A stretch of DNA of 64,000 bases from Rhizobium sp. (GCA_002796995.1 PEKW01000008.1:442241-506240), one strand, 5' to 3'. Positions 30,675 through 40,497 are shown, counted from the stretch's first letter. The notes: generated by a model from the sequence alone, not told the origin. Numbers and translations: made by a program.

Positions 30675-33600
30675 CGGCGGCCTCCTCGCTTTCTGCGGTC
30701 GACCATTCGGCCACGCGCGCAAGATGGTCGTATTCGCCGCCGAAATCGTTCTGCTGCGCCGGGATCAGCCGCGAGACATAGCCCCGTTCGCCGCTTCTCA
30801 ACGCCTCGACGAACCTTGCCAGTTCTTCGATCGATTGATCAGCAAGATCGGTCGCCGATTTCTTGTTGTCGCCCCGGCCGGTGAGTTCGTTGTTCACCTG
30901 GTCCACGAGAAGGCTGTCGGCGGGCTTCAGGCGGACATAGAGAAGGTTCTCGGGGCTGAGACGGCCGGCATCCCGGAAAGCCCCGGCACGCAGTGCGGCG
31001 GCCTCCAGGGCGAGCTGCGGGTCGAGCAGGCTGCGCGCCTGTGCGACGCTGGGGCTCAGCCCCGTCTTGTAATCGATGATGTCGGCATGGCCCGCCCCCT
31101 TGAGGTCGATGCGGTCGGCGACACCGGTCAATGTGATGCCGTTCTGCAGCTCGATGCGTCCACGCGCCTCGGTCAGCGTCTTGCGGATCTCCGGCCTCCG
31201 TTCGCGTTCCCAAGCGACGAAGGCACGGCCGACGCTGGCGAACCGCTGCCGCCAGACGATGTCGATATGGACCGGCAGCCGTTCGGCGTCGAAAAGCGTA
31301 TCGACGATCCGCTGCATCGCGATGAGGGGGCGCGGATCGGCCGGATCATGGCCCTCGCTGACGAAACGTTCGACGATCCTGTGATACAGCGTGCCACGCT
31401 CGGCAGCACCGGGATCCTGGTTGAAGCCGTCGACCGGGTCGAGTTTCAGGATGCGGCGGGCATAGAGCGCATAGGGGTCGCGCCGGAAGGCCCCGACCTC
31501 GCTGAAGGAGAACTGTTTCGGCTGCAATTCCGCCGGCGGCTTCGGCGCCGGGCGTTGCGCCGGGGCCTGGGCTTCGCTGCGATCGAGGATTGCCGCATAG
31601 TGCCGGTAGGCGTCGCCCCGCGTCTTGAGCCGGCCTTCGAATTCGCGGCCGCCGAGCGCCACCAGCCGCTGCAGCCAGCGGGAGGCGACCGTCGGGGCGG
31701 ACCCCTGGCGCAGCGCACGCGAGTAGACGAGATGGCGGGTGCCGCTCGCCATCTGGAAATCATGGGCCAGCTGGCCGATCCGCCGTTCGGGCGGTTCCAG
31801 CCCGATCTCGGCCTTCATCATGCGCGACAGGAATGGGTTGTTGGTGGTCTGGCCCGGCCAGGAACCTTCGTTCAGCCCGCCGATCACCAGCATGTCGACG
31901 CTTTGCAGCCGCGCCTCGAGCGTGCCGAAGACGAAGACGCGGGGATGCCGCATGGCCTTCGGCTTGACCGCTTCGCTCGCCGTCAGCGCACCGAAGATGT
32001 CGATCCATTGCGGCCCGTCGGCTTCGATCCGACCGTCCGCCGACATGATCTCGCCGAGATGGCTGGCCAGCGTCTCTCCGGCTTCGTCCGACCAGAGCGC
32101 CGACAGGTCGCCGCGCTCGTCGGCGCAAACCGCTTCGAGCACGCGCCCGGTCCGCCCCGCCCAGTCGCCGAGCGCCAGCTTGTCGGTCAGCACGCGTCCG
32201 TCGGCAATGCGTACCAGTACGGAAACCAGCGGTTCGACCGCCTGCGCTATGCGGGCCGCCAGATCGCGCGCGCCCTCGATCGATTCCGCGGAAAGCGACA
32301 GGCGCCATTGCGGCGCATGGCGGTCGGTGGCTTGCTCGGTCAGCCTCTGTTCGAGGAGGGCAGGCAGCGTGCCGAGGTCGACCGTCTGAATACCGCCGCG
32401 AAGGGCGATCATCTCCAGGGCGTCGGCTGCCTCGCGATAGGCGTCGTGCGCCAGGCCGAAGCGGGAGAGCGGATGTTTCAGGACGGAGACCAGCGGCACC
32501 GGATCGCCGGGGCGCAAGGTCGCTTCGAGCAGAAGCTGGGTGAGGATTCCCTGCTGCGTGGCGCTAAACGGCGTGCCGGCCGAATCGTCGGCGATGATGC
32601 CGAACCGCGCGAGCTCGGCGGTCACCCGCCGCGCCAGCGCCCGGTCCGGCGTGATCAGCGCCACCCGGCTTTCGCCGGCATCGGCGCCGGGCTGTTCGAG
32701 ACCGAGGCGAAGCGCAATGGCGATTGCCGTCGCCTCCTCGCGCTCGTTTGCCGCCTCGATCAGCGCCACGTCGGCAAAAGCCCGTTCCAGGCGTTCGTCA
32801 CCGAATTGGGCGCGCCATGCCTGCCAGGCATCCGTGGCGCCTGCCGGCGCCATGGCGCGCGACAGGACCTCGGCGCGATCGGCAAGTGCGGTGTCTGCCG
32901 AGCCGAGCGGTTCCACCTCGGTCCGGTCGACCTGCAGGTGCTGCAGGAGGCGGAACAGGCCGTATTGCGGATGGCCCCGGCTTGCCGGTTCGGCGGGCCT
33001 GCCGGCCTCCGGTTCAAGGCCGACCTTCAGCCAGTCCTCGGGCGACATCACGGTGTCCAGCCCGGGAAGCACGACGACGCCCTCCGGCCGCGCGGCAATC
33101 GCGGCGATGAGGTCGGCCGCCGCCGGGATTGACCCGGTGGAACCGGCGACGATCACCGGATGGCCGCCCTCAAGCTTGGCAAGACGCTGCGCTTCGGCCT
33201 TCAGCACCGCGTCGCGATGGCGGGCGGGCGAGGAGCGCGTCAGTTCCTCCAGCCGTGCCGGCCAGAAGGCGGTGGCGATCTTGAGGAATTCGACCGTCAG
33301 CTGCCACCAGGAAGCAAAGTCGCGGACGTCGAGCTTGACCAGATCCGCCCAATCGCGGCCTTCCGTCTCGACGGCATCGATCAGTTCGGCAAGCGCGCGC
33401 GCCAGCCAGACGGCATCGGCGGGGCTTGCCGGCGCGACGAGCGGGGTATCGGCATGAATGCTGCGGACGATCGCCGGCAGCTGATTGCGCCAGGCGAGGA
33501 TGAGGCGCGCCAGTTCCAGCAGCATAACCGTGCCGCTGACCGGAGGGGCAAGGTCGAGCAGGGCCGGGGCATCGGCCTCGAAGAAGCCGCCATCCTCTTC

Positions 33601-33855
33601 CGTTTCGCCCAACGGTCGAATGATCGGCAGAATGGCGGATCGGCCGCCCAGCAGGTCGACGAATTCGGAGCGCAGAACGCGTGCCGCACGCCGCGTCGGC
33701 ACGAGAATGGTCACCTTGGCGAGCGACAGCGGATCGCCGGGATCGTAGCGGTAGTCCGGTGCCAGCGTTCCGTCGAGCAGCCGCGCCGCCAGCACCTTCA
33801 GGAAGGGCAGCCCGGCCGGTATCGTCAGGACACGCGGTTGGTGCGCCCGTGCCAT
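30664..33855 (-). CDS. addB: Double-strand break repair protein AddB
   Basis: A 1063-residue partner of AddA. It has the N-terminal inactive helicase-like region (LPFLKVLAARLL, LVPTRRAARVLR) and the C-terminal RecB-type nuclease motif HADIIDYKTGLSPS. A central segment with VFVFGTLEARLQSVDMLVIGGLNEGSWPG (in two parts) is typical of alphaproteobacterial AddB. It starts 3 bases after the murU stop and overlaps addA, so it is co-translated with both neighbours. Confidence 0.96.
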   Translation of the reverse strand: MARAHQPRVLTIPAGLPFLKVLAARLLDGTLAPDYRYDPGDPLSLAKVTILVPTRRAARVLRSEFVDLLGGRSAILPIIRPLGETEEDGGFFEADAPALLDLAPPVSGTVMLLELARLILAWRNQLPAIVRSIHADTPLVAPASPADAVWLARALAELIDAVETEGRDWADLVKLDVRDFASWWQLTVEFLKIATAFWPARLEELTRSSPARHRDAVLKAEAQRLAKLEGGHPVIVAGSTGSIPAAADLIAAIAARPEGVVVLPGLDTVMSPEDWLKVGLEPEAGRPAEPASRGHPQYGLFRLLQHLQVDRTEVEPLGSADTALADRAEVLSRAMAPAGATDAWQAWRAQFGDERLERAFADVALIEAANEREEATAIAIALRLGLEQPGADAGESRVALITPDRALARRVTAELARFGIIADDSAGTPFSATQQGILTQLLLEATLRPGDPVPLVSVLKHPLSRFGLAHDAYREAADALEMIALRGGIQTVDLGTLPALLEQRLTEQATDRHAPQWRLSLSAESIEGARDLAARIAQAVEPLVSVLVRIADGRVLTDKLALGDWAGRTGRVLEAVCADERGDLSALWSDEAGETLASHLGEIMSADGRIEADGPQWIDIFGALTASEAVKPKAMRHPRVFVFGTLEARLQSVDMLVIGGLNEGSWPGQTTNNPFLSRMMKAEIGLEPPERRIGQLAHDFQMASGTRHLVYSRALRQGSAPTVASRWLQRLVALGGREFEGRLKTRGDAYRHYAAILDRSEAQAPAQRPAPKPPAELQPKQFSFSEVGAFRRDPYALYARRILKLDPVDGFNQDPGAAERGTLYHRIVERFVSEGHDPADPRPLIAMQRIVDTLFDAERLPVHIDIVWRQRFASVGRAFVAWERERRPEIRKTLTEARGRIELQNGITLTGVADRIDLKGAGHADIIDYKTGLSPSVAQARSLLDPQLALEAAALRAGAFRDAGRLSPENLLYVRLKPADSLLVDQVNNELTGRGDNKKSATDLADQSIEELARFVEALRSGERGYVSRLIPAQQNDFGGEYDHLARVAEWSTAESEEAADVE

Positions 33856-33858
33856 CGC

Positions 33859-34602
33859 TCAGGCTCCGTCGCTGATGGGGTTTCCGAACCGCCGGATCGT
33901 CTCTTCCGCCTCGCCGATTGCTTCAGGCGTGCCGACCGTCAGCCACTGGCCGGTCATCACCACGCCGTAGAGCCGGCCGCTCGCGATGGCCCGGTCGAAA
34001 TAGATGTTAAGGTTGAAGGCATCCGTCGGTGCGTCATCGAACAATTCGGGCATCAGCGCGATCGCGCCGGCATAGACCACCGGATTGGCATCGCCGCCCT
34101 CGTAGCGTTTCAGCCTTCCGTCGCTGCCAAGCGAAAAGTCCTTCTTGCCGTTATGGCCCGTCGTTCTTTCCAGCGGTACGCAGAGCAGGGCCATGTCCAT
34201 GCGCGCCGGGTCGAAGAAATCGGTCAGGAGCGACAGATTGGATCTGTCGGCACTTTCGTCGCCGATCCAAAACAGGTCGGCGTTCATCACCACGGCGGGC
34301 GAACGGTCGAGCAGCTTCAATCCCTTGACCAATCCGCCTCCGGAATTCATCAGCGCGGCACGCTCGTCGGAAATCAGGATTTCCAGCCCGCGATAACCGG
34401 CGAGATGAGCCTCCATCTGCTCGGCGAAATGGTGCACGTTGACCACGACCCTCTCGACGCCGGCGGCCACCAGCGTGTCGAGCACATAGTCGATCATCGG
34501 CCTGCCGGCGATCGGGACCAGCGGCTTCGGCATGCTGTTGGTAATCGGCCGCATCCGGGTGCCGAGCCCGGCTGCGAGTACCATCGCGTTGGTGATCTTC
34601 AT
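33859..34602 (-). CDS. murU: Nucleotidyltransferase, probably N-acetylmuramate-1-phosphate uridylyltransferase MurU
   Basis: A 247-residue sugar-1-phosphate nucleotidyltransferase with LAAGLGTRMRPITNSMPKP (nucleotide-binding signature) and NADLFWIGDE. It is shorter than most GlmU-type enzymes and lacks an acyltransferase domain, as MurU does. The gene overlaps the upstream tsaE-amgK fusion by 4 bases. Since AmgK makes MurNAc-1-phosphate, the MurU assignment (UDP-MurNAc formation in the cell-wall recycling bypass) fits both sequence and context. A mannose-1-phosphate guanylyltransferase is the common alternative annotation. Confidence 0.85.
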   Translation of the reverse strand: MKITNAMVLAAGLGTRMRPITNSMPKPLVPIAGRPMIDYVLDTLVAAGVERVVVNVHHFAEQMEAHLAGYRGLEILISDERAALMNSGGGLVKGLKLLDRSPAVVMNADLFWIGDESADRSNLSLLTDFFDPARMDMALLCVPLERTTGHNGKKDFSLGSDGRLKRYEGGDANPVVYAGAIALMPELFDDAPTDAFNLNIYFDRAIASGRLYGVVMTGQWLTVGTPEAIGEAEETIRRFGNPISDGA

Positions 34603-36137
34603 CGTGCCTGCGGAAGTGATTCGGTCTCGCCGATTCCAACCCTAGCGCACCAGTCGCGCAAGGGGGCAAGCGTTTCGTGCTCGAAGGCGACCGACAGGTG
34701 CCAAAGCGTGCGCGGCATGTGCTTCATATAGCCGGGCTTGTGGTCGCGCTTCATCAGCCGGACCCACAGCCCGTTGAGCTTGCAGGCACGCTGCGCCGAC
34801 ATGATCGCCCAGGCCTTAAGGAAATCCGCTTCGTCGAAGCCTGGCTCCTGGCGGCGAAGGTCGAGGTAATCCGCCATCAACAGGTCGACAAGGTCGCGCT
34901 CGACCGTCACGCGGGCATCCTGGACGATCGACACGAGGTCATAGACCGAGGGGCCGATCATCGCATCCTGGAAATCGATGAGGCCCACCCGCTGGATGCC
35001 CCGCTGCTCGCTCCGCCAGATGATGTTCGGCGAATGGAAGTCGCGCAGCACGAGCGTCTTCTCCGCGCCGGCAAGCTGGTCGATCAGGCTGTCCCAGATT
35101 GCCAGGTACTCGGTCCGTTCTGCCTCGGTCGCCCCGGCGCCGTCCCGTTTCCACGGCAGGTGCCAGTCGATCAGCAGCTCGGCCTCCATCTTCATGGCGG
35201 TCCGATCGTAGTCCGGAACGTGATGCACCCGGCCGGCTTCGATCTCGATGTCCCGCTCGAATGGGGTGGCATGGAGGGCGGCAAGGCAGGCGACGCCGGC
35301 GCGATAGCGCTCGGGGATCGGCTTGCCGTCTTCGTCGAGAACGGTTTCCGGGCCGAAATCCTCGATCAGCAGCAGACCGGCCTCGCAATCCCGCTCAAAA
35401 ATTTCCGGCGCGGCGAACCCTCGTTGACGCAGCGCCTGGTCGATGGCGACGAAGGGATAGACGTCCTCGGCGAGATGGGCGATCTGCGAATAGGATTTGC
35501 CGTCGCGGATCGGCGGGCCGTCGGGCTGGCGCGGTGCGTCCATCAGCACCCGCCGGGTGCCGCCATCGGCCGGATAGATATATTCGTAGGCGCGCGTCGA
35601 TGCGTCGCCGGTCAGGTGGCGCCGCCGGGCGCCGGCATAGCCATGGGTGTCCAGGAAGCGACGGATCAAAAACACGCGTTCGATGCGCGCCAACTTCGGC
35701 GCCGGTGCCGTGATCGTCACCTGTCGCCCGCCGTCGGCGTCGAAGCCGAAGCTTATGTCGATGCGTTTTGCCGGCAGGCTGTTGCCGGCCTTGTCAGGCC
35801 ATTCGACGAGGCAGACGCCGGTGTCGAGCGCATCGGCAAAGCCGATCTCCTCGAGCTCGCCCGGATCGGAAAGGCGGTATAGATCGAAATGCGCGACGGC
35901 GAGCCGCAGGTCGTAATTCTGCACCAGAGTGAAGGTCGGGCTCGGCACTTCGAGATAGTCGTCGTCCGCCATCGCCCGAAGCAGCGCGCGCGACAGCGTC
36001 GACTTTCCGGCCCCGAGATCGCCCCACAGGGCCACACAGTCGCCCGGCTTCACCACCAGCGCCAGTTCCTCGCCGAGGCGGATCGTGTCAGCCTCGGCGG
36101 CGAGGTGAAGTGAGAGGCTCGGTAGCGTGTCGGTCAT
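34599..36137 (-). CDS. TsaE-AmgK fusion: t6A ATPase domain joined to a sugar kinase
   Basis: A 512-residue two-domain protein. Residues about 1-150 are TsaE, the ATPase of the tRNA t6A37 complex: Walker A GDLGAGKSTLSRA, then PSPTFTLVQNY and HFDLYRL. Residues about 155-500 are an aminoglycoside-phosphotransferase-like kinase of the AmgK type (anomeric kinase for MurNAc/GlcNAc): LVLRDFHSPNIIW is the catalytic loop and GLIDFQDAMIGPSVYDL the metal-binding DFG-like loop. In many bacteria the two are separate genes. The start overlaps the divL stop as ATGA, and murU follows with a 4-base overlap. Confidence 0.93.
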   Translation of the reverse strand: MTDTLPSLSLHLAAEADTIRLGEELALVVKPGDCVALWGDLGAGKSTLSRALLRAMADDDYLEVPSPTFTLVQNYDLRLAVAHFDLYRLSDPGELEEIGFADALDTGVCLVEWPDKAGNSLPAKRIDISFGFDADGGRQVTITAPAPKLARIERVFLIRRFLDTHGYAGARRRHLTGDASTRAYEYIYPADGGTRRVLMDAPRQPDGPPIRDGKSYSQIAHLAEDVYPFVAIDQALRQRGFAAPEIFERDCEAGLLLIEDFGPETVLDEDGKPIPERYRAGVACLAALHATPFERDIEIEAGRVHHVPDYDRTAMKMEAELLIDWHLPWKRDGAGATEAERTEYLAIWDSLIDQLAGAEKTLVLRDFHSPNIIWRSEQRGIQRVGLIDFQDAMIGPSVYDLVSIVQDARVTVERDLVDLLMADYLDLRRQEPGFDEADFLKAWAIMSAQRACKLNGLWVRLMKRDHKPGYMKHMPRTLWHLSVAFEHETLAPLRDWCARVGIGETESLPQAR

Positions 36138-38740
36138 TCGGCGGCGGCGATGGCTTGCGGTTGGGCGGCAGATGGAATGCGGCAGGAGACCGTGGTGCCA
36201 CGACCCGGCTCGCTGTCGATCGCAACCGTGCCGTTATGCAGGTTGACGAAGCTCTCGACGATGGAAAGGCCAAGGCCAGCCCCACTGCGCTTGCCGGTCT
36301 TGCCGTTGGTCGAGAAGCGGTTGAACACGGTCGCCAGCATGTCCTTCGACATGCCGCAGCCGTTGTCGTGGACGGTAAAGACGAAATCCGCGTCCTCGCG
36401 CCAGCACTTCAGCTCGATGGCCGAGCCTTCCGGCGCGAAGTTCACCGCGTTGGTGAGGATCTTGATGAGGATCTGCTTCAGCCTCTGCTGGTCGGCAACG
36501 ATGTGGCCGAGATGGGCCGATGCCGCGATCTCCAGCGAGACATTGCCCTCCTGCAGCCGATCGGTCATCTGCATCGAGACGTCGTCGAGCAGGTCGTTGA
36601 GATCAATGTCGGCATAGTCGAGCCGCATGATGCCGGCATCGACGGTCGCCAGGTCGAGAATGTCGTTGACGATGGTCAGCAGGACGGACGACGAGGTGGA
36701 GATGTGGTCGATATATTCCGACTGGCGTTCGTTGAGCGGACCGATCGCCGGCGTCTTCAACAGGTCGGTGAAGCCGATGATGTTGGTCAGCGGCGAGCGC
36801 AGTTCGTAGGAGACGTGCTGGACGAAGTCGTTCTTCAGCTCGTCGGCCTTGCGCAGCGCCTCGTTCTTCTCCTTGAGCGCCCGCTCGGCGAGAACGCTGT
36901 CGGTCTTGTTGACGAAGGTCAGCATGGTCTGGGCGTTCGGCAAGGGCGTCACGGCATAGTCGAGCACCAGGCGGGAATACAGTTCCAGCGTGCCCTGGCT
37001 CGACGGCCGTTCGTCCTCGAAGCTGGTGATCATCTTGGCGAAGGCCTTCCAGCCATCCGCGCCGTCATAGGAGCGTGCACAGGCGGCTTCGATCGCCTTG
37101 ATATGGGTGCCCTGCTTCGAATCGGCTTCGGTAATGCCCCAGAGCGCGCGGAAGGCCGGGTTCGACAGCTCGATGCGGCCGTCCGGACCGAACACCGCGA
37201 CACCTTCGGACAGGTGATCGATGGTCTCGCCGCGCACCCGGAGCAGCGTATTGTAGCGGCTTTCCAGGTCGAACTGCGCCGTGACGTTCTCGAACACCCA
37301 GGTGGCGCCGCCCTGCGGATGGGCCGAAGCGATGATGCGCAGCGTCTGGCCGTTGGGCAGGTGCCACAGATCGGTCTGGGTCTCGAGCGAGCGATAGACC
37401 GAAAGGGTATTTTCCTTCCATGCCTTCCAGCTCAGCTGTTCCGGCAGCTTGCGCGCCGAGCGTAGCCGATCCAACAGTTCGCCATGATCCGGGCGGGATT
37501 CGAGGAACAGCGGCTCCAGGTCCCAGAGCTTCTGGAAGGGCTGGTTGAAGAATTGCAGGCGGCGCTCGCGGTCGAAGATCGCCACGGGCGTCTCCAGGTG
37601 CTCCAGCGTCTCGGCATGGCTCTTCAGCGTGCGTGCCAGTTCCTCGCGGAGCGCCTCTTCGCCGCTGACATCGACGGCCATGCCGCAGGAACCCGACGGC
37701 TCGCGAATGTCGACGACGTCGAAGAAGGTCCGCTTGCCGCGCACTGCGGTGGAAACGACGTCGTGGAAGGGCGATTCCGGCGTCGCGCTCGCCTTGATCT
37801 TCTCACGGCTGATGCTGGTGAGAATTTCCCGGGATTCGCGCACGGCCTGGTCCGGAGAACCGGCCTCGACGGCCTCGCTATAAGCGTGATTGACCCAGAC
37901 CAGCCTGCCTTCCGTGTCACGCCGCCAGACCGGCTGCTCGATGGCGTCGAGCAGCGACTCGAAGGTGGCGATGGAATTTCTAAGACGATTGCGCTCGATC
38001 TTCAGTTCGGCGAGTTCGGCGCGCAGATTGTTGAGGGCGACGAAGCGGGCAAAGGCGCGGCCGCCGGAGAGGCGACCCTGCACCTCGATGACCTCGCCGC
38101 GATGCGTCTCGACGATGACGTCGAAGCTTTCGGCCTTGTAGCGGAGAGCCTCGATCGCTCTTTCGAGGTCGCCGGCCGAGGCGGGTTTCAGCCAGCGGCC
38201 AAATGCAAGGAATTCGCCGTCGGTCTGCGGCGCACCGGTTTCGGCCGGCAGCTGGCCGAGAAACTCGGGCTTGCTGTTCTGGCCGTCCCAGATCACGATC
38301 CGCCGGTTCTTGTCGGCGATCAGCGCCTGGTAGCGGGAGATGCGCTGGTTCGCGTCGGAGAGGGCCGAACGCATTTCTGCGCCTTCGGCCTCCAACCGGC
38401 CGCGCTGGCGGATCAGCCAGCCGGCCGAAAGCATAGCTGCCGAGAGAATTCCGAGCACGAGGGCATAGCCCACCATCTCGACCGAGGTGAAGAGCTTTTC
38501 GGCCGGCGGCACGCTCGTCTGAGACCGGGCGAGGCCGGGCGCGAACAGACCGGTGAGGATCGTTCCGCCCATGCAGGCCTTCCACAGGTGGGGCAGCAGA
38601 TCGCGCCTGAAGCGCGAGCGGGGCTTGTTCCCTGCGCTTTTACTTTCGTCGCTAGATACCATGGCTCGCCGCCGCGAAGCCTGGGCATCCATAGCCGCCG
38701 CCGTTTCCCGTTTGAACGGGCCGCTTTTGTTTACCGACAT
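36134..38740 (-). CDS. divL: DivL-type sensor pseudo-kinase (Tyr in place of the phospho-His)
   Basis: An 868-residue membrane sensor: hydrophobic segments at about residues 55-70 and 87-110, coiled coil near 115-135, three PAS-like regions (about 260-370, 375-490, 500-615), a dimerisation helix and an HATPase domain with DNGCGM and GAGLGLSI. The H-box reads HVSYELRSPLTNI. Tyr645 (codon 36806-36808, TAC) replaces the usual His, the hallmark of Caulobacter DivL, which controls CckA/CtrA signalling. DivL function is inferred from this feature and architecture. The start ATG at 38738-38740 is uncertain; later ATGs exist. Confidence 0.88.
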   Translation of the reverse strand: MSVNKSGPFKRETAAAMDAQASRRRAMVSSDESKSAGNKPRSRFRRDLLPHLWKACMGGTILTGLFAPGLARSQTSVPPAEKLFTSVEMVGYALVLGILSAAMLSAGWLIRQRGRLEAEGAEMRSALSDANQRISRYQALIADKNRRIVIWDGQNSKPEFLGQLPAETGAPQTDGEFLAFGRWLKPASAGDLERAIEALRYKAESFDVIVETHRGEVIEVQGRLSGGRAFARFVALNNLRAELAELKIERNRLRNSIATFESLLDAIEQPVWRRDTEGRLVWVNHAYSEAVEAGSPDQAVRESREILTSISREKIKASATPESPFHDVVSTAVRGKRTFFDVVDIREPSGSCGMAVDVSGEEALREELARTLKSHAETLEHLETPVAIFDRERRLQFFNQPFQKLWDLEPLFLESRPDHGELLDRLRSARKLPEQLSWKAWKENTLSVYRSLETQTDLWHLPNGQTLRIIASAHPQGGATWVFENVTAQFDLESRYNTLLRVRGETIDHLSEGVAVFGPDGRIELSNPAFRALWGITEADSKQGTHIKAIEAACARSYDGADGWKAFAKMITSFEDERPSSQGTLELYSRLVLDYAVTPLPNAQTMLTFVNKTDSVLAERALKEKNEALRKADELKNDFVQHVSYELRSPLTNIIGFTDLLKTPAIGPLNERQSEYIDHISTSSSVLLTIVNDILDLATVDAGIMRLDYADIDLNDLLDDVSMQMTDRLQEGNVSLEIAASAHLGHIVADQQRLKQILIKILTNAVNFAPEGSAIELKCWREDADFVFTVHDNGCGMSKDMLATVFNRFSTNGKTGKRSGAGLGLSIVESFVNLHNGTVAIDSEPGRGTTVSCRIPSAAQPQAIAAAE

Positions 38741-38873
38741 CCTCGGTCTGTCTCCGTCCTATGTGCCGCATCGTCGACAAGACATCCCATTTCGTCGACG
38801 CACCTGATGGGTGCGCCACGAATCAAGTTCTAAAACAATACTGCCTAAGGGAATGAGCGGGAAGGGTCGGCCC

Positions 38874-38910
38874 CAAAAAAGAAGCCGCAGCTTTTGTCAA
38901 GGCTGCGGCT
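38874..38910 (-). terminator. Terminator after ahcY
   Basis: On the minus strand AGCCGCAGC pairs with GCTGCGGCT across a 10-base loop and is followed by TCTTTTTT. It lies 30 bases beyond the ahcY stop and before divL. Confidence 0.88.
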
Positions 38911-38939
38911 ACTAGGTTTAGTAGATATCCAGAAGAATA

Positions 38940-40340
38940 TTAATAGCGGTAGTGGTCAGCCTTGAACGGACCCTGCGGCGTGACGCCGATATAGGCGGCC
39001 TGTTCTTCCGACAGCTCGGTCAGCTTCACGCCGAGCTTTTCGAGATGCAGGCGGGCGACCTTTTCGTCGAGGTGTTTCGGCAGGACGTAGACCTGATTCT
39101 GGTACTCGCCGGGCTTGGTGTAGAGCTCGATCTGGGCCAGGACCTGGTTGGTGAACGAGGCCGACATGACGAAGGACGGGTGGCCCGTGGCATTGCCGAG
39201 ATTGAGCAGACGGCCTTCCGACAGCAGGATCATGCGGTTGCCCTTGGGGAACTCGATCATGTCGACCTGCGGCTTGACGTTGGTCCACTTCAGGTTGCGC
39301 AGTGCCGAAACCTGAATTTCGTTGTCGAAGTGGCCGATATTGCCGACGATCGCCATGTCCTTCATCTCGCGCATGTGCTCGATGCGGATGACGTCCTTGT
39401 TGCCGGTGGTGGTGATGAAGATGTCGGCCGAAGACACGACGTCTTCGAGCGTGACCACTTCGAAACCGTCCATGGCGGCCTGCAGCGCGCAGATCGGGTC
39501 GACTTCCGTCACCTTGACGCGGGCGCCGGCGCCACGCAGCGAAGCCGACGAGCCCTTGCCGACATCGCCATAGCCGCAGACGACGGCAACCTTGCCGGCC
39601 ATCATCACGTCGGTGCCGCGGCGGATGCCGTCGACCAGCGATTCCTTGCAGCCGTACTTGTTGTCGAACTTCGACTTGGTGACGGAGTCGTTGACGTTGA
39701 TCGCCGGGAAAGGAAGAAGGCCCTTCTTGCTCAGCTCATAGAGGCGGTGAACACCGGTGGTGGTTTCTTCGGTCACGCCCTTGATCGCGTCGCGCTGCTT
39801 GGTGAACCAGCCCGGCGATGCCTTGAGCCGCTTCTTGATCTGGGCAACCAGAATGGTCTCTTCGTCCGACTGCGGATTGGAGAGAACGTCCTCGCCGGCT
39901 TCGGCACGCGCGCCGAGCAGGATGTACATGGTGGCGTCGCCACCGTCGTCAAGGATCATGTTCGACAGGCCGCCGTCACGCCACTGGAAGATCTGGTCCG
40001 TGTAGGTCCAGTAGTCTTCGAGGCTTTCGCCCTTGACGGCATAGACCGGGATGCCGGCGGCGGCGATCGCGGCGGCGGCATGGTCCTGGGTCGAGAAGAT
40101 GTTGCACGATGCCCAGCGCACTTCCGCGCCGAGCGCGACCAGCGTCTCGATCAGCACGGCGGTCTGGATGGTCATGTGAAGCGAACCGGTGATGCGGGCG
40201 CCCTTGAGCGGCTGGCTCTGGCCGAATTCCGCGCGGCAGGACATCAGGCCCGGCATTTCGGTTTCGGCGATCTCGATTTCTTTGCGGCCGAAATCGGCAA
40301 GGCCAATATCTGCGACGATATAGTCGTTGTGTGCGGTCAT
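38940..40340 (-). CDS. ahcY: Adenosylhomocysteinase (S-adenosylhomocysteine hydrolase)
   Basis: A 466-residue NAD-dependent enzyme that splits S-adenosylhomocysteine into adenosine and homocysteine, keeping methylation going. Motifs: the NAD fold [30 protein letters not shown], the catalytic region [17 protein letters not shown], and the C-terminal KADHYRY that completes a neighbouring subunit's NAD site. The start is ATG at 40338-40340 ([13 protein letters not shown]). The open frame extends much further upstream, but that stretch is the promoter region, which contains a striking palindrome at 40472. Confidence 0.98.
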   Translation of the reverse strand: MTAHNDYIVADIGLADFGRKEIEIAETEMPGLMSCRAEFGQSQPLKGARITGSLHMTIQTAVLIETLVALGAEVRWASCNIFSTQDHAAAAIAAAGIPVYAVKGESLEDYWTYTDQIFQWRDGGLSNMILDDGGDATMYILLGARAEAGEDVLSNPQSDEETILVAQIKKRLKASPGWFTKQRDAIKGVTEETTTGVHRLYELSKKGLLPFPAINVNDSVTKSKFDNKYGCKESLVDGIRRGTDVMMAGKVAVVCGYGDVGKGSSASLRGAGARVKVTEVDPICALQAAMDGFEVVTLEDVVSSADIFITTTGNKDVIRIEHMREMKDMAIVGNIGHFDNEIQVSALRNLKWTNVKPQVDMIEFPKGNRMILLSEGRLLNLGNATGHPSFVMSASFTNQVLAQIELYTKPGEYQNQVYVLPKHLDEKVARLHLEKLGVKLTELSEEQAAYIGVTPQGPFKADHYRY

Positions 40341-40471
40341 GAAGCTCTCCCGGCTAGGATGACGGCGCAGGCCCGGTTCCGCTTTGAGTGCCAGGCAAGC
40401 ACCATTCGTGACCCCTCTGCAAAAGACGGGTTTCTGATCCGCATTTATCAGGGATCGGTGCCGATGGCAAG

Positions 40472-40497
40472 AAGACATAAAGAAGTCTTTATGTCTT
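40472..40497. promoter_or_regulatory. 26-base perfect palindrome upstream of ahcY, candidate operator
   Basis: Two 12-base arms (AAGACATAAAGA and TCTTTATGTCTT) are separated by AG. The site lies 131 bases upstream of ahcY and 18 bases beyond the ptsH stop. Arm length and symmetry suit a dimeric repressor. ArsR-family SAH-responsive regulators (SahR/SamR type) control ahcY in other proteobacteria, so one of these is a reasonable guess; the binding protein is not shown. Confidence 0.65.

Noticed and set aside
28641..33132. Long plus-strand frames (747 and 888 residues) opposite addA and addB
   Set aside because: They are antisense shadows of well-supported genes, with no conserved domains.
34599..36137. 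Frameshift or misassembly as the origin of the tsaE-amgK fusion
   Set aside because: The frame is continuous, the linker is natural in composition, both domains are complete, and the overlaps with neighbours on both sides are normal.
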